Positions 34,182 to 44,888 of a stretch of DNA of 64,000 bases are shown piece after piece (within the stretch, counting starts at the first letter, position 1; each line of letters begins with the position of its first letter). Source of the DNA: Impatiens glandulifera (Eukaryota > Streptophyta > Magnoliopsida > Ericales > Balsaminaceae). Location of the stretch: positions 24,223,710 through 24,287,709 of the forward strand of contig NC_061863.1 of assembly GCF_907164915.1 (NCBI RefSeq), in the 5' to 3' direction. The notes under the pieces were generated by a model. It ran no database searches. It was not told the DNA's origin and was given only the letters and a program-made list of their open reading frames with translations. The position numbers were made by a program, and so were the translations under genes.

Positions 34182-34472
34182 CTATATGTTTGTAAACCGC
34201 GGTTTTATTTTTGTCACAATCTTCCAACCGGGTCGGGCTGACATATCAGGGGCGTAGAATACTTGTTTTGCTTGACTCGCCAATATATACGGGTCTTGAC
34301 TTTGCGTTTTCAATATTCGGTTTACATTTACACTTACGAAGCCATATTTATCCACTTTCACTCCTAGTTCCCCCGAGTGTGTATCAAACCACTTACACTT
34401 GAATAAAACAACTCGTTTGTGAGAATAGTATTGTAATTCGATTATATCCGTCAAAACTCCGTAGTATGACAT
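34182..34472 (-). pseudogene. DUF4216 tail of the main CACTA transposase (TNP2 type)
   Basis: Minus-strand MSYYGVLTDIIELQYYSHKR, VVLFKCKWFD, FVSVNVNRIL and YILASQAKQVFYAPD match the C-terminal DUF4216 domain of TNP2-type transposases. The ATG is internal to the original protein: upstream codons stay in frame only to about 34490, where AT-rich sequence begins. The Transposase_21 catalytic domain is absent from the whole element, so this is the leftover of an internal deletion. Confidence 0.85.
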
Positions 34473-34559
34473 AGTTTCAGATCCGTCAAAATGTCACATT
34501 AGATTATATTAGTTAGGAGTCTATATTGGAAAGAAAAAATACTCTAATTTAAAAAATTG

Positions 34560-35082
34560 AAAATGTAAAAACCGAAAGTTATATAATTAACCTTCGCAAA
34601 TACACATAAAAAACGAAAGTTGTATATATAACTTTCGGGTTAGATGGATAATTCCGAAGGTTAAATATTTAACTGTTGGTTTTATCACTTTCAAATTTGT
34701 TAAATTCTTTTGTTTCTCACCTTCTAATGACCTTAAAGAACATCGATTTAACACATTTGTTATCCTTACAATATTGTACAATCCATATGATCAAACATTA
34801 AACAAATTCTTCACATAATCAAACATAAACATTCATACATATATAAATACACTTCTCTATAATAATCAAACACAATCATAAACATTTCAACATTAAACAC
34901 AATATTCATTTTTAAAATATAACCCACACTTGATTATATTAGTTAGGAGTTAAGATTAGTGGCTTAAAAACAAAATTATTTAACAAATTAGGAATTGTCA
35001 AAACCGAAAGTTATAACATAAACTTTCGTTTTTATGTATATTTGCGAAGGATTTACATATAACTCTCGGTCCTGAACATAGT
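34560..35082. repeat. Internal block of subterminal-type repeats
   Basis: AAAACCGAAAGTT/AACTTTCGG units (34570-34680, 34998-35080) flank AT-rich sequence inside the element. Units that normally sit at the ends occur here in the interior, which marks a rearrangement junction between the deleted transposase and the hairpin array. Confidence 0.7.
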
Positions 35083-36113
35083 TAAAACCGAAGGTTTATT
35101 TTAAAACCTTCGGTTTTTACCCATTCCCATACTTAGAAAAAAATCTGATTTTTTTAATGCTAGGCAAAAACCGAAGGTTTATTTGAAAACCTTCGGTTTT
35201 TACCCATTCCCATACTTAGGAAAAAATCTGATTTTTTTAATGCTAGGCAAAAACCGAAGGTTTATTTGAAAACCTTCGGTTTTTACCCATTCCCATACTT
35301 AGGAAAAAATCTGATTTTTGTAATGCTAGGCAAAAACCGAAGGTTTATTTTAAAACCTTCGGTTTTTACCCATTCCCATACTTAGGAAAAAATCTGATTT
35401 TTTTAATGCTAGGCAAAAACCGAAGGTTTATTTTAAAACCTTCGGTTTTTACCCATTCCCATACTTAGGAAAAAATCTGATTTTTTTAATGCTAGGCAAA
35501 AACCGAAGGTTTATTTGAAAACCTTCGGTTTTTACCCATTCCCATACTTAGAAAAAATCTGATTTTTTTAATGCTAGGCAAAAACCGAAGGTTTATTTGA
35601 AAACCTTCGGTTTTTACCCATTCCCATACTTAGAAAAAAATCTGATTTTTTTAATGCTAGGCAAAAACCGAAGGTTTATTTGAAAACCTTCGGTTTTTAC
35701 CCATTCCCATACTTAGGAAAAAATCTGATTTTTTTAATGCTAGGCAAAAACCGAAGGTTTATTTGAAAACCTTCGGTTTTTACCCATTCCCATACTTAGA
35801 AAAAATCTGATTTTTTTAATGCTAGGCAAAAACCGAAGGTTTATTTGAAAACCTTCGGTTTTTACCCATTCCCATACTTAGAAAAAAATCTGATTTTTTT
35901 AATGCTAGGCAAAAACCGAAGGTTTATTTTAAAACCTTCGGTTTTTACCCATTCCCATACTTAGAAAAAAATCTGATTTTTTTAATGCTAGGCAAAAACC
36001 GAAGGTTTATTTGAAAACCTTCGGTTTTTACCCATTCCCATACTTAGAAAAAATCTGATTTTTTTAATGCTAGGCAAAAACCGAAGGTTTATTTGAAAAC
36101 CTTCGGTTTTTAC
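35083..36113. repeat. Array of 13 near-identical hairpins (about 83-bp period)
   Basis: Each unit contains arms AAAAACCGAAGGTT and AACCTTCGGTTTTT around a 6-8 nt loop, followed by a spacer with ACCCATTCCCATACTTAG and TCTGATTTTTTTAATGCTAGGC. By eye there are 13 hairpins and 12 spacers. The hairpins vary only in the loop (TTTGAA or TTTTAA), and the spacers by one or two bases in homopolymer runs. The arms are the same motif as the subterminal repeats. It lies downstream of the small TnpA-like ORF on the transcribed minus strand. No ORF. Confidence 0.95.
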
Positions 36114-36323
36114 CCCAATTTTAAAAAAAAAATTGGTCAAAACCGAAGGTTTTCAAATAAACCCTCGGTTTTGGCAATGCGGTTTTTTTTTAAAAATTTG
36201 TGAAAAGTAATCAAAACATAATTATTTAATAAAACATATTAAACCAAACAAAACAAACATAATAACAATAATTCAAAAAATATTAAAACATAACAGTCAT
36301 AAAATCCATAATAAATCTACAAA

Positions 36324-36620
36324 TTAATTATTAGAGGGGGTGGAAGGAGCGGGTGGTTGATTCAGTCGACTCCTCAACAAGACAAGTTCCTGTTCGAGAT
36401 TCTCTAATCTCTGAGACATTTCGGCCCGGTCCGCTTTGATTTCACTAAGCAAACGACCTCTTTCGGCATCCCTTAGTCGGATTTCTTCCATTTCCAGCGT
36501 CATCTTTCTGACCTCTTTCTCACGTGCCGCAATTTCAGATTGTGTTATCAGATTCTGGTAACACGGATGCAGTTTCTCCGGTGTACGCCGAAGTCTCTTC
36601 CATGTCGAATCATCACCCAT
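36324..36620 (-). CDS. Small TnpA-like protein (98 aa)
   Basis: ATG at 36620, TAA at 36324. Residues 6-30 (STWKRLRRTPEKLHPCYQNL) match exon 1 of the large Transposase_24 gene (VWKSMRKTPKKLDKSYQNLL), and residues 35-85 are a coiled coil like its exon 6, ending in a proline-rich tail. The conserved Transposase_24 core between the two is absent. So it looks like a compact relative holding only the N-terminal basic motif and the dimerising coil. A minus-strand TATA box and a GT-AG 5'UTR intron (36744-36624) lie upstream. Function unknown. It could be a repressor or decoy (inference), or a degenerate leftover. Confidence 0.65.
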   Translation of the reverse strand: MGDDSTWKRLRRTPEKLHPCYQNLITQSEIAAREKEVRKMTLEMEEIRLRDAERGRLLSEIKADRAEMSQRLENLEQELVLLRSRLNQPPAPSTPSNN

Positions 36621-36623
36621 ATC

Positions 36624-36744
36624 CTAAATGCATTTCAGATCATATATGTATATATATATATATTCATCAAACAAAATAACGTAAACTAACATAAATCTAA
36701 ATCTTTCAATAAACAAAACAAAAAAACCAAATCAAACAAATTAC
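36624..36744 (-). other. 5'UTR intron of the small TnpA-like gene
   Basis: The donor CTTCAG|GTAATT ends exon 1 at 36745 and the acceptor TGCATTTAG|GAT precedes the ATG by three bases. The leader exon (to about 36825) is GC-rich, with CCGCCGCC text and no ATG. Confidence 0.6.
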
Positions 36745-36850
36745 CTGAAGAGAAGAACCCGCGGCTTGGCTTGGAAGAGGCAGGCGGCGGCGGAGGCGGA
36801 AGAGAGAGAAAGGAGAGAAGCGAAATGAAAAAGAGAAGGGTTAGGGTTTG

Positions 36851-36858
36851 TATTTATA
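36851..36858 (-). promoter_or_regulatory. TATA box driving the CACTA genes on the minus strand
   Basis: Minus-strand CTATAAATACAAACCC; plus-strand TATTTATA at 36851-36858. It lies about 230 bp upstream of the small ORF and just inside the right subterminal repeats, the usual promoter position for En/Spm-type elements. Confidence 0.6.
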
Positions 36859-36869
36859 GAGGTTGAGGC

Positions 36870-37260
36870 CGAAGGTTTTCAAAAAACTTTCGGTTTTCAT
36901 GTTAGTCAAAACCGAGGGTTTATTAAAGACCCTTCGGAAAAAACCTTTTCAAAATTTAGAATTTTTTTTTATTGATTAAAACCGAAGGTTCTTTGTATAA
37001 CCTTCGTAATTAAAAAACCAAGGGATTTCAAAACCGAAGGTTTTTACAAAAACCTTCGCAATTAACCCACATCCAACACTTAGAATTTTTTTGGGTTTTT
37101 TGGGAAGGTAAAAACCGAAAGTTCTATGTAGAACTTTCGGTAATAATGAATAAACCCGAAGGTTTTATACCCCTCTCGGAATCTATTTTTAATAGCGAAA
37201 GATTTGTTCCTCTCGGGAGTATTTAGGAGAGGTTTACAAAACCTTCGGGAAGAACCGTCG
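36870..37260. repeat. Right subterminal repeat block of the CACTA element
   Basis: Repeated CCGAAGGTTTT/AAAACCTTCGG and CTTTCGGTTTT units in both orientations out to the terminal inverted repeat. They have the same core as the left block and the hairpin array. Confidence 0.88.
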
Positions 37261-37287
37261 GTAAAGGTCCTTTTTTTACCAGTGCAA

Positions 37288-37769
37288 AATAAAAATAAAT
37301 ATACTTCAATCATTTTTAAGTGAAAATATTATTGCAATTATCCCAATGTATATTTTTGAATGGAAAGGTTATTGCTTCATGGAAAATTTAACAATTCCTC
37401 ATTTTATATTGAAAAATTCAGTTGCAATTTAACCCTTTTTTTAGTGACTAAGAAACGTGGTTAACTTGGTTAGTAAATAACACTAAAAAATGTTATAAAG
37501 TATGATTTTTAAAAAAAAAAAAGATTAGTGCCATTTCATTAAAAACCTTAAAAAAGGGAATTGAATGTCAAGAAACAATGTTAGACAGACCTATACCTTT
37601 GTTGAAAGTATCAAATGAGTTTCAAACAACTGAATTATAGAACAAACAGAAGAACAACAATTGAATTACAAACAAGTCATCAAACAAGAATTATTTGAAC
37701 ATTCATTACCTTGTAATGATTTTATAGGAGATATTTCATCTTTGACTGAGCTTTCAACTGTCTTCATTG
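37288..37769. other. Intergenic, no gene recognised
   Basis: AT-rich sequence between the CACTA element and the LINE remnant. No ORF or element end recognised. Confidence 0.5.
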
Positions 37770-38546
37770 ATTAGAACTTTCCTCCATGTATGTATGAGAG
37801 CGTTGCCATCATAAACAATATCATCACAAACTTTTTCTTCTGTTCTTTTTTTTGTGTTAAAAATTATTGTATTTATTTCTCTCCAAGTATTATAGACCAG
37901 GGCTCCAAAAAAATATTTGAAAACATTCGCGTAAAAGTTATCTCCCTTAGCTTTTTTTCTTTACAAGCTATATGATTTCGTTCCATGTACCTGTAAATTT
38001 AGTGATATTCATGTTCTGAGCAAAATTGATCCACAACTGGATACAAATGCGCACTCCCCAAACAAGTGGTCATTGTTTTCCTCTTTTACTGCACAGGTTG
38101 GGAAATTGACGTCTGGAATATTCATATACTTCTTAATGATGTTTCTTGTCGCCAATCTTTTCATGAATGTCAACCAAAGAATGAATTGATTTCGAGTTAT
38201 AACCTTTGAAGATCAGACTATTTTATGTCAATCGACCACCACCTCCTTTGTTTTAATGATCTCTCATGCTTTTCCTGCCACAATCTTTTCATTCATAACG
38301 ATATTCCAGCTCTTTGTATCAATGTTTCCATTGAACTGTATATTATTGATCAGATTCGGAATTTTGATTCCTTCTGAAATACTTCTAAGAATAGAGCTGC
38401 ATTTTCGTTTTTACAAGAGACAATTTCTTCTGATTCTAACTCTGATAGATTGGAATTCCTCCCGAAGAATTATGGAATTATTCTCTAGCCATGGATCGTG
38501 CCAAAATAATATTCCCCTTCCATTACCGATTTTGAACTTTATCATC
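37770..38546 (-). pseudogene. LINE remnant: zf-RVT region of a non-LTR reverse transcriptase
   Basis: Minus-strand translation gives KIGNGRGILFWHDPWLE, then IPNLINNIQFNGNIDTKSW, FILWLTFMKRLATRN, CAVKEENNDHLFGECAF (zinc-binding cysteines and DHLF) and finally VYNTWREINTIIF. This is the order seen in the C-terminal zf-RVT part of plant LINEs. Several stops and frame changes are present; RT and endonuclease domains are absent. The plus-strand frame at 38256-38549 is its antisense shadow. Confidence 0.8.
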
Positions 38547-39216
<670 letters not shown>

Positions 39217-39239
39217 CTATACACACATATTTATATATA

Positions 39240-40619
39240 TTAAGCACCAAAAACATCTAACTTGATAATTATTTCCTGAATGGTAGGCCTAGTTTGATGG
39301 GATGAAATTGTGCATGACAATGCAACATCAAGAACCCTCAAAGCCTTTCTTCTTTCTTTCCCTTCCACAACAAACTCAAAGAAATCCCATTCCCCCTTCT
39401 CAATCTTTTCTTTCCTCTCCTCTATTATATTTTCCCTACACTCCATAGCCTTAGCCCCTCCCAATAAGTCCAATAACAATACCCCGAAATTGTATATATC
39501 ACTCGTCTGGCTCAAGGTATCAAGATAAAAACTTTGTGGATGAACCGACGATGACGATGGAGACAATGAGGACTTGTGCTTCCCATTATCCACAACTTCC
39601 AATCGATCGGCCAACTGAGAAAAACCGTAGTCAGACAGACAAGCTGTGAAGTCAGTGTTAATCATCACATTAGATGATTTAATTTTTCCATGAACATTCA
39701 TTTGGAACTTATTGTCATGGGAGGGAGATAATGAATGGATGAAAAGAATGGCCTTTGTAATGCTGCATATAATTGTCATCCTTTGATTCCAATCCAAGGA
39801 AGTGTGCCCAAGTTTCCTTGCCCCTAAAAACACAATATATAGTAAAATAATTATAATATCTTGACACTAAGAGGGCTATGGTCAACAACAATTTTAATTT
39901 CTACATTTTTATGTTTTGATTTAGAACTTTTATTGCTTGTTGAATTTTTGTTGTACATTTTCTTATAGTCTCATTGTGTTGAAGCGAATGGTAAATCATG
40001 TCATAACATGATTTGTATTAGTTAATTATGTTGGCTCACCATATATATAATCTTCAACTAATTAACTGTGTTTTAAAGAAAAAAATGTCTAGATCTTTTA
40101 AAAATAAATAAGAAATAGAAGTGAATGAAAATAGAAATTACCACTAAGCAAGTCATCTAGGCTTCCCATGGGGTAATAATCACAAGCAAGTAACTTCATC
40201 CTCTTGGTGTACAAATAAGCCCTAAGTGGCACCAAATACTTGCAACCCAAGCTAACTTGTGCTAGAAGCATGACCCTCTTCCCGAACTCTTTTTGCTTAA
40301 CGATGACCTTTTTAAACCTCTTAACCGCATAAACACCATAACATTTTCCCTTTTTCATAACCACTTTCTCCGTCATTCCCACTCGGCTCTCCCCAATCAC
40401 CCCTACCGATGCCCTTAGCACCTCTCTCAATGTCACGTTTACTTCATTACATATTCTATTGCAGAAGACGAATGGCACATCGATATCCATGAAGCTGAAT
40501 ATACAATCCTCGTAATCCAATATGGAGATTGACCGACAACTACCGTCTTCATCGCCATTTGGAACAGGGTTTTTCGGGCTGGCTTTCTTACTAGGTTTTG
40601 TGTAAGCTCTAGATAACAT
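39240..40619 (-). CDS. Receptor-like pseudokinase (LRR-RLK III-type kinase domain, no ectodomain)
   Basis: Two exons, 40619-40142 and 39823-39240, joined in frame by a GT-AG intron (AGTG|GTAATT; TTTTTAG|GGGC) to give 353 aa. The fold is that of plant 'probable inactive receptor kinases': AVKRFKKV (beta-3 lysine present), [77 protein letters not shown] and a C-lobe ending in [12 protein letters not shown]. The catalytic HRD aspartate is replaced (HGK) and DFG reads DYG, so phosphotransfer is unlikely. No signal peptide, LRR or transmembrane helix precedes it, so the protein would be cytoplasmic. No frame disruption. Likely a host gene, although loss of the ectodomain could mean a partial duplicate. 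No clear promoter was identified. Confidence 0.8.
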
Positions 40620-41818
40620 GATTGATTATTTGAAGATGCTATTTTCACTCTTTGTTTGATCATGGGATTCAAAAGTGGATCCTCATGGTCCTTTTGTCGA
40701 GACAAAACTCTTGGTGTGTTTGAATGTGATTGGAGAAAAATGGGGTTTCGTTGATATTATCGAAAAGGTGGAAAATTGCAATGAGGTTTAAATTTTAATA
40801 TAGTTGGAGTTGTGGGTAAATTCCAAAAAGGGAATCCATAGGAATAGGCTTCAGACTGTTATTGGTCGGCCGTATGAATATTTAATTGATTTAAGTAATA
40901 AAATAATGATGGTAGGTTTCGTCCCGTGGCTTCTTCTTGTTGATGGTATGATAGCTAAATTACAGCATTGGAATCATAGGACTCAACCGCCTGCACTATA
41001 GTAAAATATTAATTGACTAGTCAATTTATGTATCTCTCCATTTATTTTTTACCTATTATATTGTCATATAAGATAGGTAATATCATCTGATTAAAATGAA
41101 TATATTAATTATAAAATTAAAAATTTAATTATAATTGTAAATATTTATTTAAAAAATATTATTTATATATTATTATTACTATTATTATTTATATATATCA
41201 TTAAGTATTTTTATATTTTGGTCATTTAAAAAAATATATAATTGATATAAAAATAATTTAAAACATGGTAAAGTAATTTAAATGACAATAGTGATTTATA
41301 AATATAAATCACGTGATTCATTCTCAAACTATAAAGTCTTAATTAATTTGATGTGAAAAATGACTTTGAGAAGTTATTGTAATTAAAAAGTATTAATAAG
41401 TAACTGACAATAAAGAAGAAGTTATATTTATAAAATTAATTAAGTTAATTCAGTTATTTGAATGAATGGTAACTTTTTATAATTTAAAAATATAAATTCT
41501 ATACTTAAAAAAAAATGTAAAATTAAAATTATTTATAAAGTCATAAAATATTATTATAGTAAATTTTAAATTATAAGAGCTTCAAGAATAAAAGTTTACC
41601 TAAATTGATCTCGTTAACCTATTTTTTAATCATAACATTATAAAATTTTAAGAGGAAATTCGAAATTTTAACAGTCTTTTGGTCTATTTTTTTTTTTTAG
41701 ATTGGTTATGTATAATAAGGAATCTAAACTTTATTTTAATTTGTTTCTAAATATATTTTTGTATTTAAACATATATATATATATATGTATAATATTATAA
41801 CTTTAAATATTATACAAA
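40620..41818. other. Upstream region of the pseudokinase, then AT-rich intergenic DNA
   Basis: 40620-40990 is the upstream region of the minus-strand gene; a weak minus-strand TATATTAA lies near 40797. From 41000 the sequence is AT-rich with no ORF or element boundary recognised. Confidence 0.45.
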
Positions 41819-43389
41819 TTAGGAAAATTTTCGTGCGATGCACACGGATAAGAATAAAAACAAAATAAATTAAAAAATTATAATAATATGTATTCAATGT
41901 TTAAAATTCTTAATAAATCACGAATAATATATTAAAATAAAAAATAAAACGTTCTCATTCTACATTTTATTCATTTCGGTAAAACAACTTATTTTCTCAC
42001 ATGTTTCATCACATATTTTTTCCGAATGAATATCTCATCTCGTGAATTTACACTCCACTTTATCAAACAAATATTTGATTCATATTTTTTAATAATTAGC
42101 ATCGTGACCTCACACTTTGGTCAATCAAATATTTGATTCATATTTGTTTAACCACTTTTAAATGATATCGGTCTATTATTCCTCGACAAAGAACATCTCA
42201 ATCACACTTGGTTAAAGGTTGTACTTGTTTTGTTAGGTTGCAAGTTCAAAATATACAAATAACATTTTTAATTTTATTTTTAACAGTTTTAAGTTTTGGG
42301 TGGGTCAACCCACAATCCGATCAAACTTTCCATTTAATCTCACATATATATCCAAATTAACCACAGTTCTCGACCCGACAATCCGGACACTTTAAAAATT
42401 AAGCATCATTATATATATATATAGAGAGAGAGATTAGTTAGTTAAAAATTTGAACTTTTATTGTTAAAATGTTTCGCGTTCATCAAATTTGATATTGAAT
42501 CTTAAATATAAATATAAAGTGTTGTTAGCCTAGTTGGTTAAAGGGTTGTATTTGTTTTGTTAGGTTGCAAGTTTGAAACATACAAATAACATTTTTATTT
42601 TTATTTTTAACCGTTTTAAGTTTATGGGCGGGTCAACCCATAAACCGACCCAAGTATCCATTTACTCTCACATATATATCCAAATTAACCACAGCTCTCG
42701 ACCTGATAATCTGAACAATTTAAAAATTAAGCATCATTATATATATAGAGAGAGAGAGATTAGTTAGTTAAAAATTTGAACTTTTATTTTTAAAATGTCT
42801 CGCGTTCATCAAATTTGGTGTTGAATCTTAAATATAAACAGTTGTTAGTCTAATTGGTTAAAGAGTTGTATTTATTTTGTTAGATTGCAAGTTCGAAACA
42901 TACGAATAGCATTTTGAATTTTATTTTTAACTGTTTTAAGTTTATGGGTGGGTCAACCCACAATCCGACCCAAGTATCCATTACTCTCAAATATATATCC
43001 AAATTTACCACATCTCTCAACCCGGCAATCCGGACAATTTAAAAATTAAGCATCATTATATATATAGATTAGTTAGTTAAAAATTTGAACTCTTACTGTT
43101 AAAATATCTCGCGTTCATCAAATTTGGTGTTGAATCTTAAATATAATGTGTTGTTAGCCTAGTTGGTTAAAGGGTTGTACTTGTTTTATTAGGTTGCAAG
43201 TTCAAAATATACAAATAGCATTTTTAATTTTATTTTTAAACGTTTTAAGTTTATGGACGAGTCAACCCACAATCCGATCCAAATATCTATTTCTCTCACA
43301 TATATATCCAAATTAACCACAGCTCTCGACCCGACAATCCGGACACTTTAAAAATTAAGCATCATTATATATATATGTATTATATTGAA
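41819..43389 (-). mobile_element. Helitron-like element, minus strand, with tandem 5' modules
   Basis: In minus orientation the 3' end is a hairpin (CGTGTGCATCGCACG) followed by AAAATTTTC and CTAA next to a T. The 5' modules (TCTCTCTCTATATATA...ATGATGC) are stacked at about 43389-43069, 43068-42760, 42759-42434 and 42433 down to roughly 42180. 41819-42180 is the 3' unique part, shared with 54280-54652. Each module carries TAGCCTAGTTGG and GTTCGAAAC on the plus strand. No coding capacity. The outermost 5' end near 43389 is approximate. Confidence 0.68.
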
Positions 43390-43489
43390 CTTGTTAATCA
43401 AATAATTACATATAAGAATTTTTTAAAAATTAAAATTTTAAAAAAAAACTATTATTTATTATAAATGCAATATAATTAATGGATGTCAT

Positions 43490-43633
43490 TGTGTAAGACT
43501 CTTGGTTTTCATATTCCACTATTATGTAGACTTTTGGTTTCTATGTATTTAGTCCTATAAATAGTATCCCTTTGATATACAATAATATATTATCTTGTTG
43601 TTATCTCTTTTGTTCATTATCTTATAGATTTAT
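43490..43633 (+). repeat. Short 5' LTR of an Ale-type copia element
   Basis: Sequence from about TGTAAGACTCTTGG to ATCTTATAGATT, with a TATA box CCTATAAATAG (43554-43564), just upstream of the primer site and gag. About 145 bp. The start is inferred; no 3' partner exists because the element is truncated. Confidence 0.5.
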
Positions 43634-43650
43634 AACACGTTATCAGCACG
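43634..43650 (+). other. Primer-binding-site-like sequence of copia element D
   Basis: AACACGTTATCAGCACG, the conserved sequence between LTR and gag in many plant copia elements of this type. It differs from the Sirevirus primer site. Confidence 0.6.
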
Positions 43651-43801
43651 ATAATTTTCGATCCTGAAGCAAAGGTCGAAGGCTCCCTCCTCGTCTGTGG
43701 TAGCCAAATTTTCGCACCTCATTTATGAAAACCAAATCAATCAAGATTGACAACGGTATTCTCTTATACTTTAAATCTTAACTATTTCATCTAATAATTT
43801 C

Positions 43802-44734
43802 ATGTCCAACCTTACGAAATTAGAGTTCAAGACTCTTGACATCACCGGAAAGAATTACCTTTTATGGATTCTAGATGCTAAAATTCATCTTGCCGCTAAT
43901 TGTCTTAGAAATACCATCAAAGATGAAAACACTGCGTCCGACCAAGATAAGGCCAAAACAATGGTTTTCCTTCGTCTTCATATACACGAAGGTTTAAAAA
44001 TTGAGTATCTCACTGTGAAAGATCCATTGGTCCTATGGAACAATTTGAATGAAAAGTACGATCATTAAAAAACTATCATTCTTCCAAAAGCTCAATTTGA
44101 ATGGTTGCATTTGCGCCTACAAGACTTTAAATTAGGGAGTGAATATAATTCTGTTTTATTTTGGATTACTTCTCAACTCAAACTATGTGGAGAAACTATT
44201 ACTGACGGAGACATGTTAAAGAAAACATTCTCCACACTTCATGCATTGGATGTTCTCCTGCAGCAGCAATATCGAGCAAAAGGTTTTGAGAAATATTCAG
44301 AATTAATATCATGTCTATTATTGGCCGAACAAAATAATGAGCTTTTGATTAAAAATCATGAGTCTCGTCCAACTATATCGAACTCATTCCCTGAAGTGAA
44401 TGTGGAATCATATAATTATAGAGGACGACATCGTAGTCGTGGTCGTGGTCGTGGTCATTTTTCAGGTCGTGCCCGCAGAAATGGTCATGGACGTGGTGGT
44501 GGTGGTCAACACAATATCCGCAACGATGATAAAAAGGATCAAATTATTAAGACCTTGGAAAACAAATGCTATCGTTGCGGCATGAAAAGTTATCAAGCAT
44601 AGCTCAAAGGAAAAGGGACTATCGAGTCCAACTTGACTTCGGCTCCCGGGGATGATAAAATAGCTTTTGGACTCAATGACTTCTCCGGGTTTGACGTAGC
44701 CGATTTTCTTGTCGAGCGTGAAGATAAGAATTAG
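43802..44734 (+). pseudogene. gag: Gag of the Ale-type copia element D
   Basis: Starts at ATG 43802 (MSNLTKLEFKTLDITGKNYL), the characteristic N-terminus of Ale-lineage Gag. A TAA at 44066 splits the UBN2 domain, and the rest continues from 44072 in the same frame with WLHLRLQDFK and LLLAEQNNELL. It is followed by an RGRGRG/GRGGGG basic linker and a zinc knuckle start CYRCGMKSYQA that ends in a stop at 44600, so the knuckle lacks its H and last C. Confidence 0.85.
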
Positions 44735-44888
44735 GTCATTTGATATTTTGTGTTTTCTTTATAGTATTTAATAAAATTTCGAAAAATATAAATAAATAAA
44801 TAAATAAATAAAAATAAAAGCAGTATTAATTAATGTCTTATATATATATATTTAGTTTGATGATGCTTTTTGTATTATTATTATTTGT

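Larger units (their letters stand above)
31428..37284 (-). mobile_element. CACTA element with TnpA-like genes and hairpin array (5,857 bp)
   Basis: The termini CACTGGTGAAAAA (31428) and TTTTTTTACCAGTG (to 37284) are inverted repeats, and the 3-bp target duplication CAA lies at 31425-31427 and 37285-37287. All genes are on the minus strand, so the transcriptional 5' end is at the right. Contents from right to left: subterminal repeats, TATA box and 5'UTR intron, a small TnpA-like gene, 13 tandem hairpins, the DUF4216 tail of the main transposase, an intact six-exon Transposase_24 gene, and subterminal repeats. The catalytic transposase is missing, so the element must rely on another copy for mobility. 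Confidence 0.93.

Noticed and set aside
35083..36113. Regularly spaced palindromic repeats that look like a CRISPR array
   Set aside because: The spacers are all the same sequence, the genome is a plant, and the repeat lies inside a CACTA element.
37080..37313. Minus-strand 77-codon ORF at the right CACTA end
   Set aside because: It spans subterminal repeats and the inverted repeat itself and resembles no protein.
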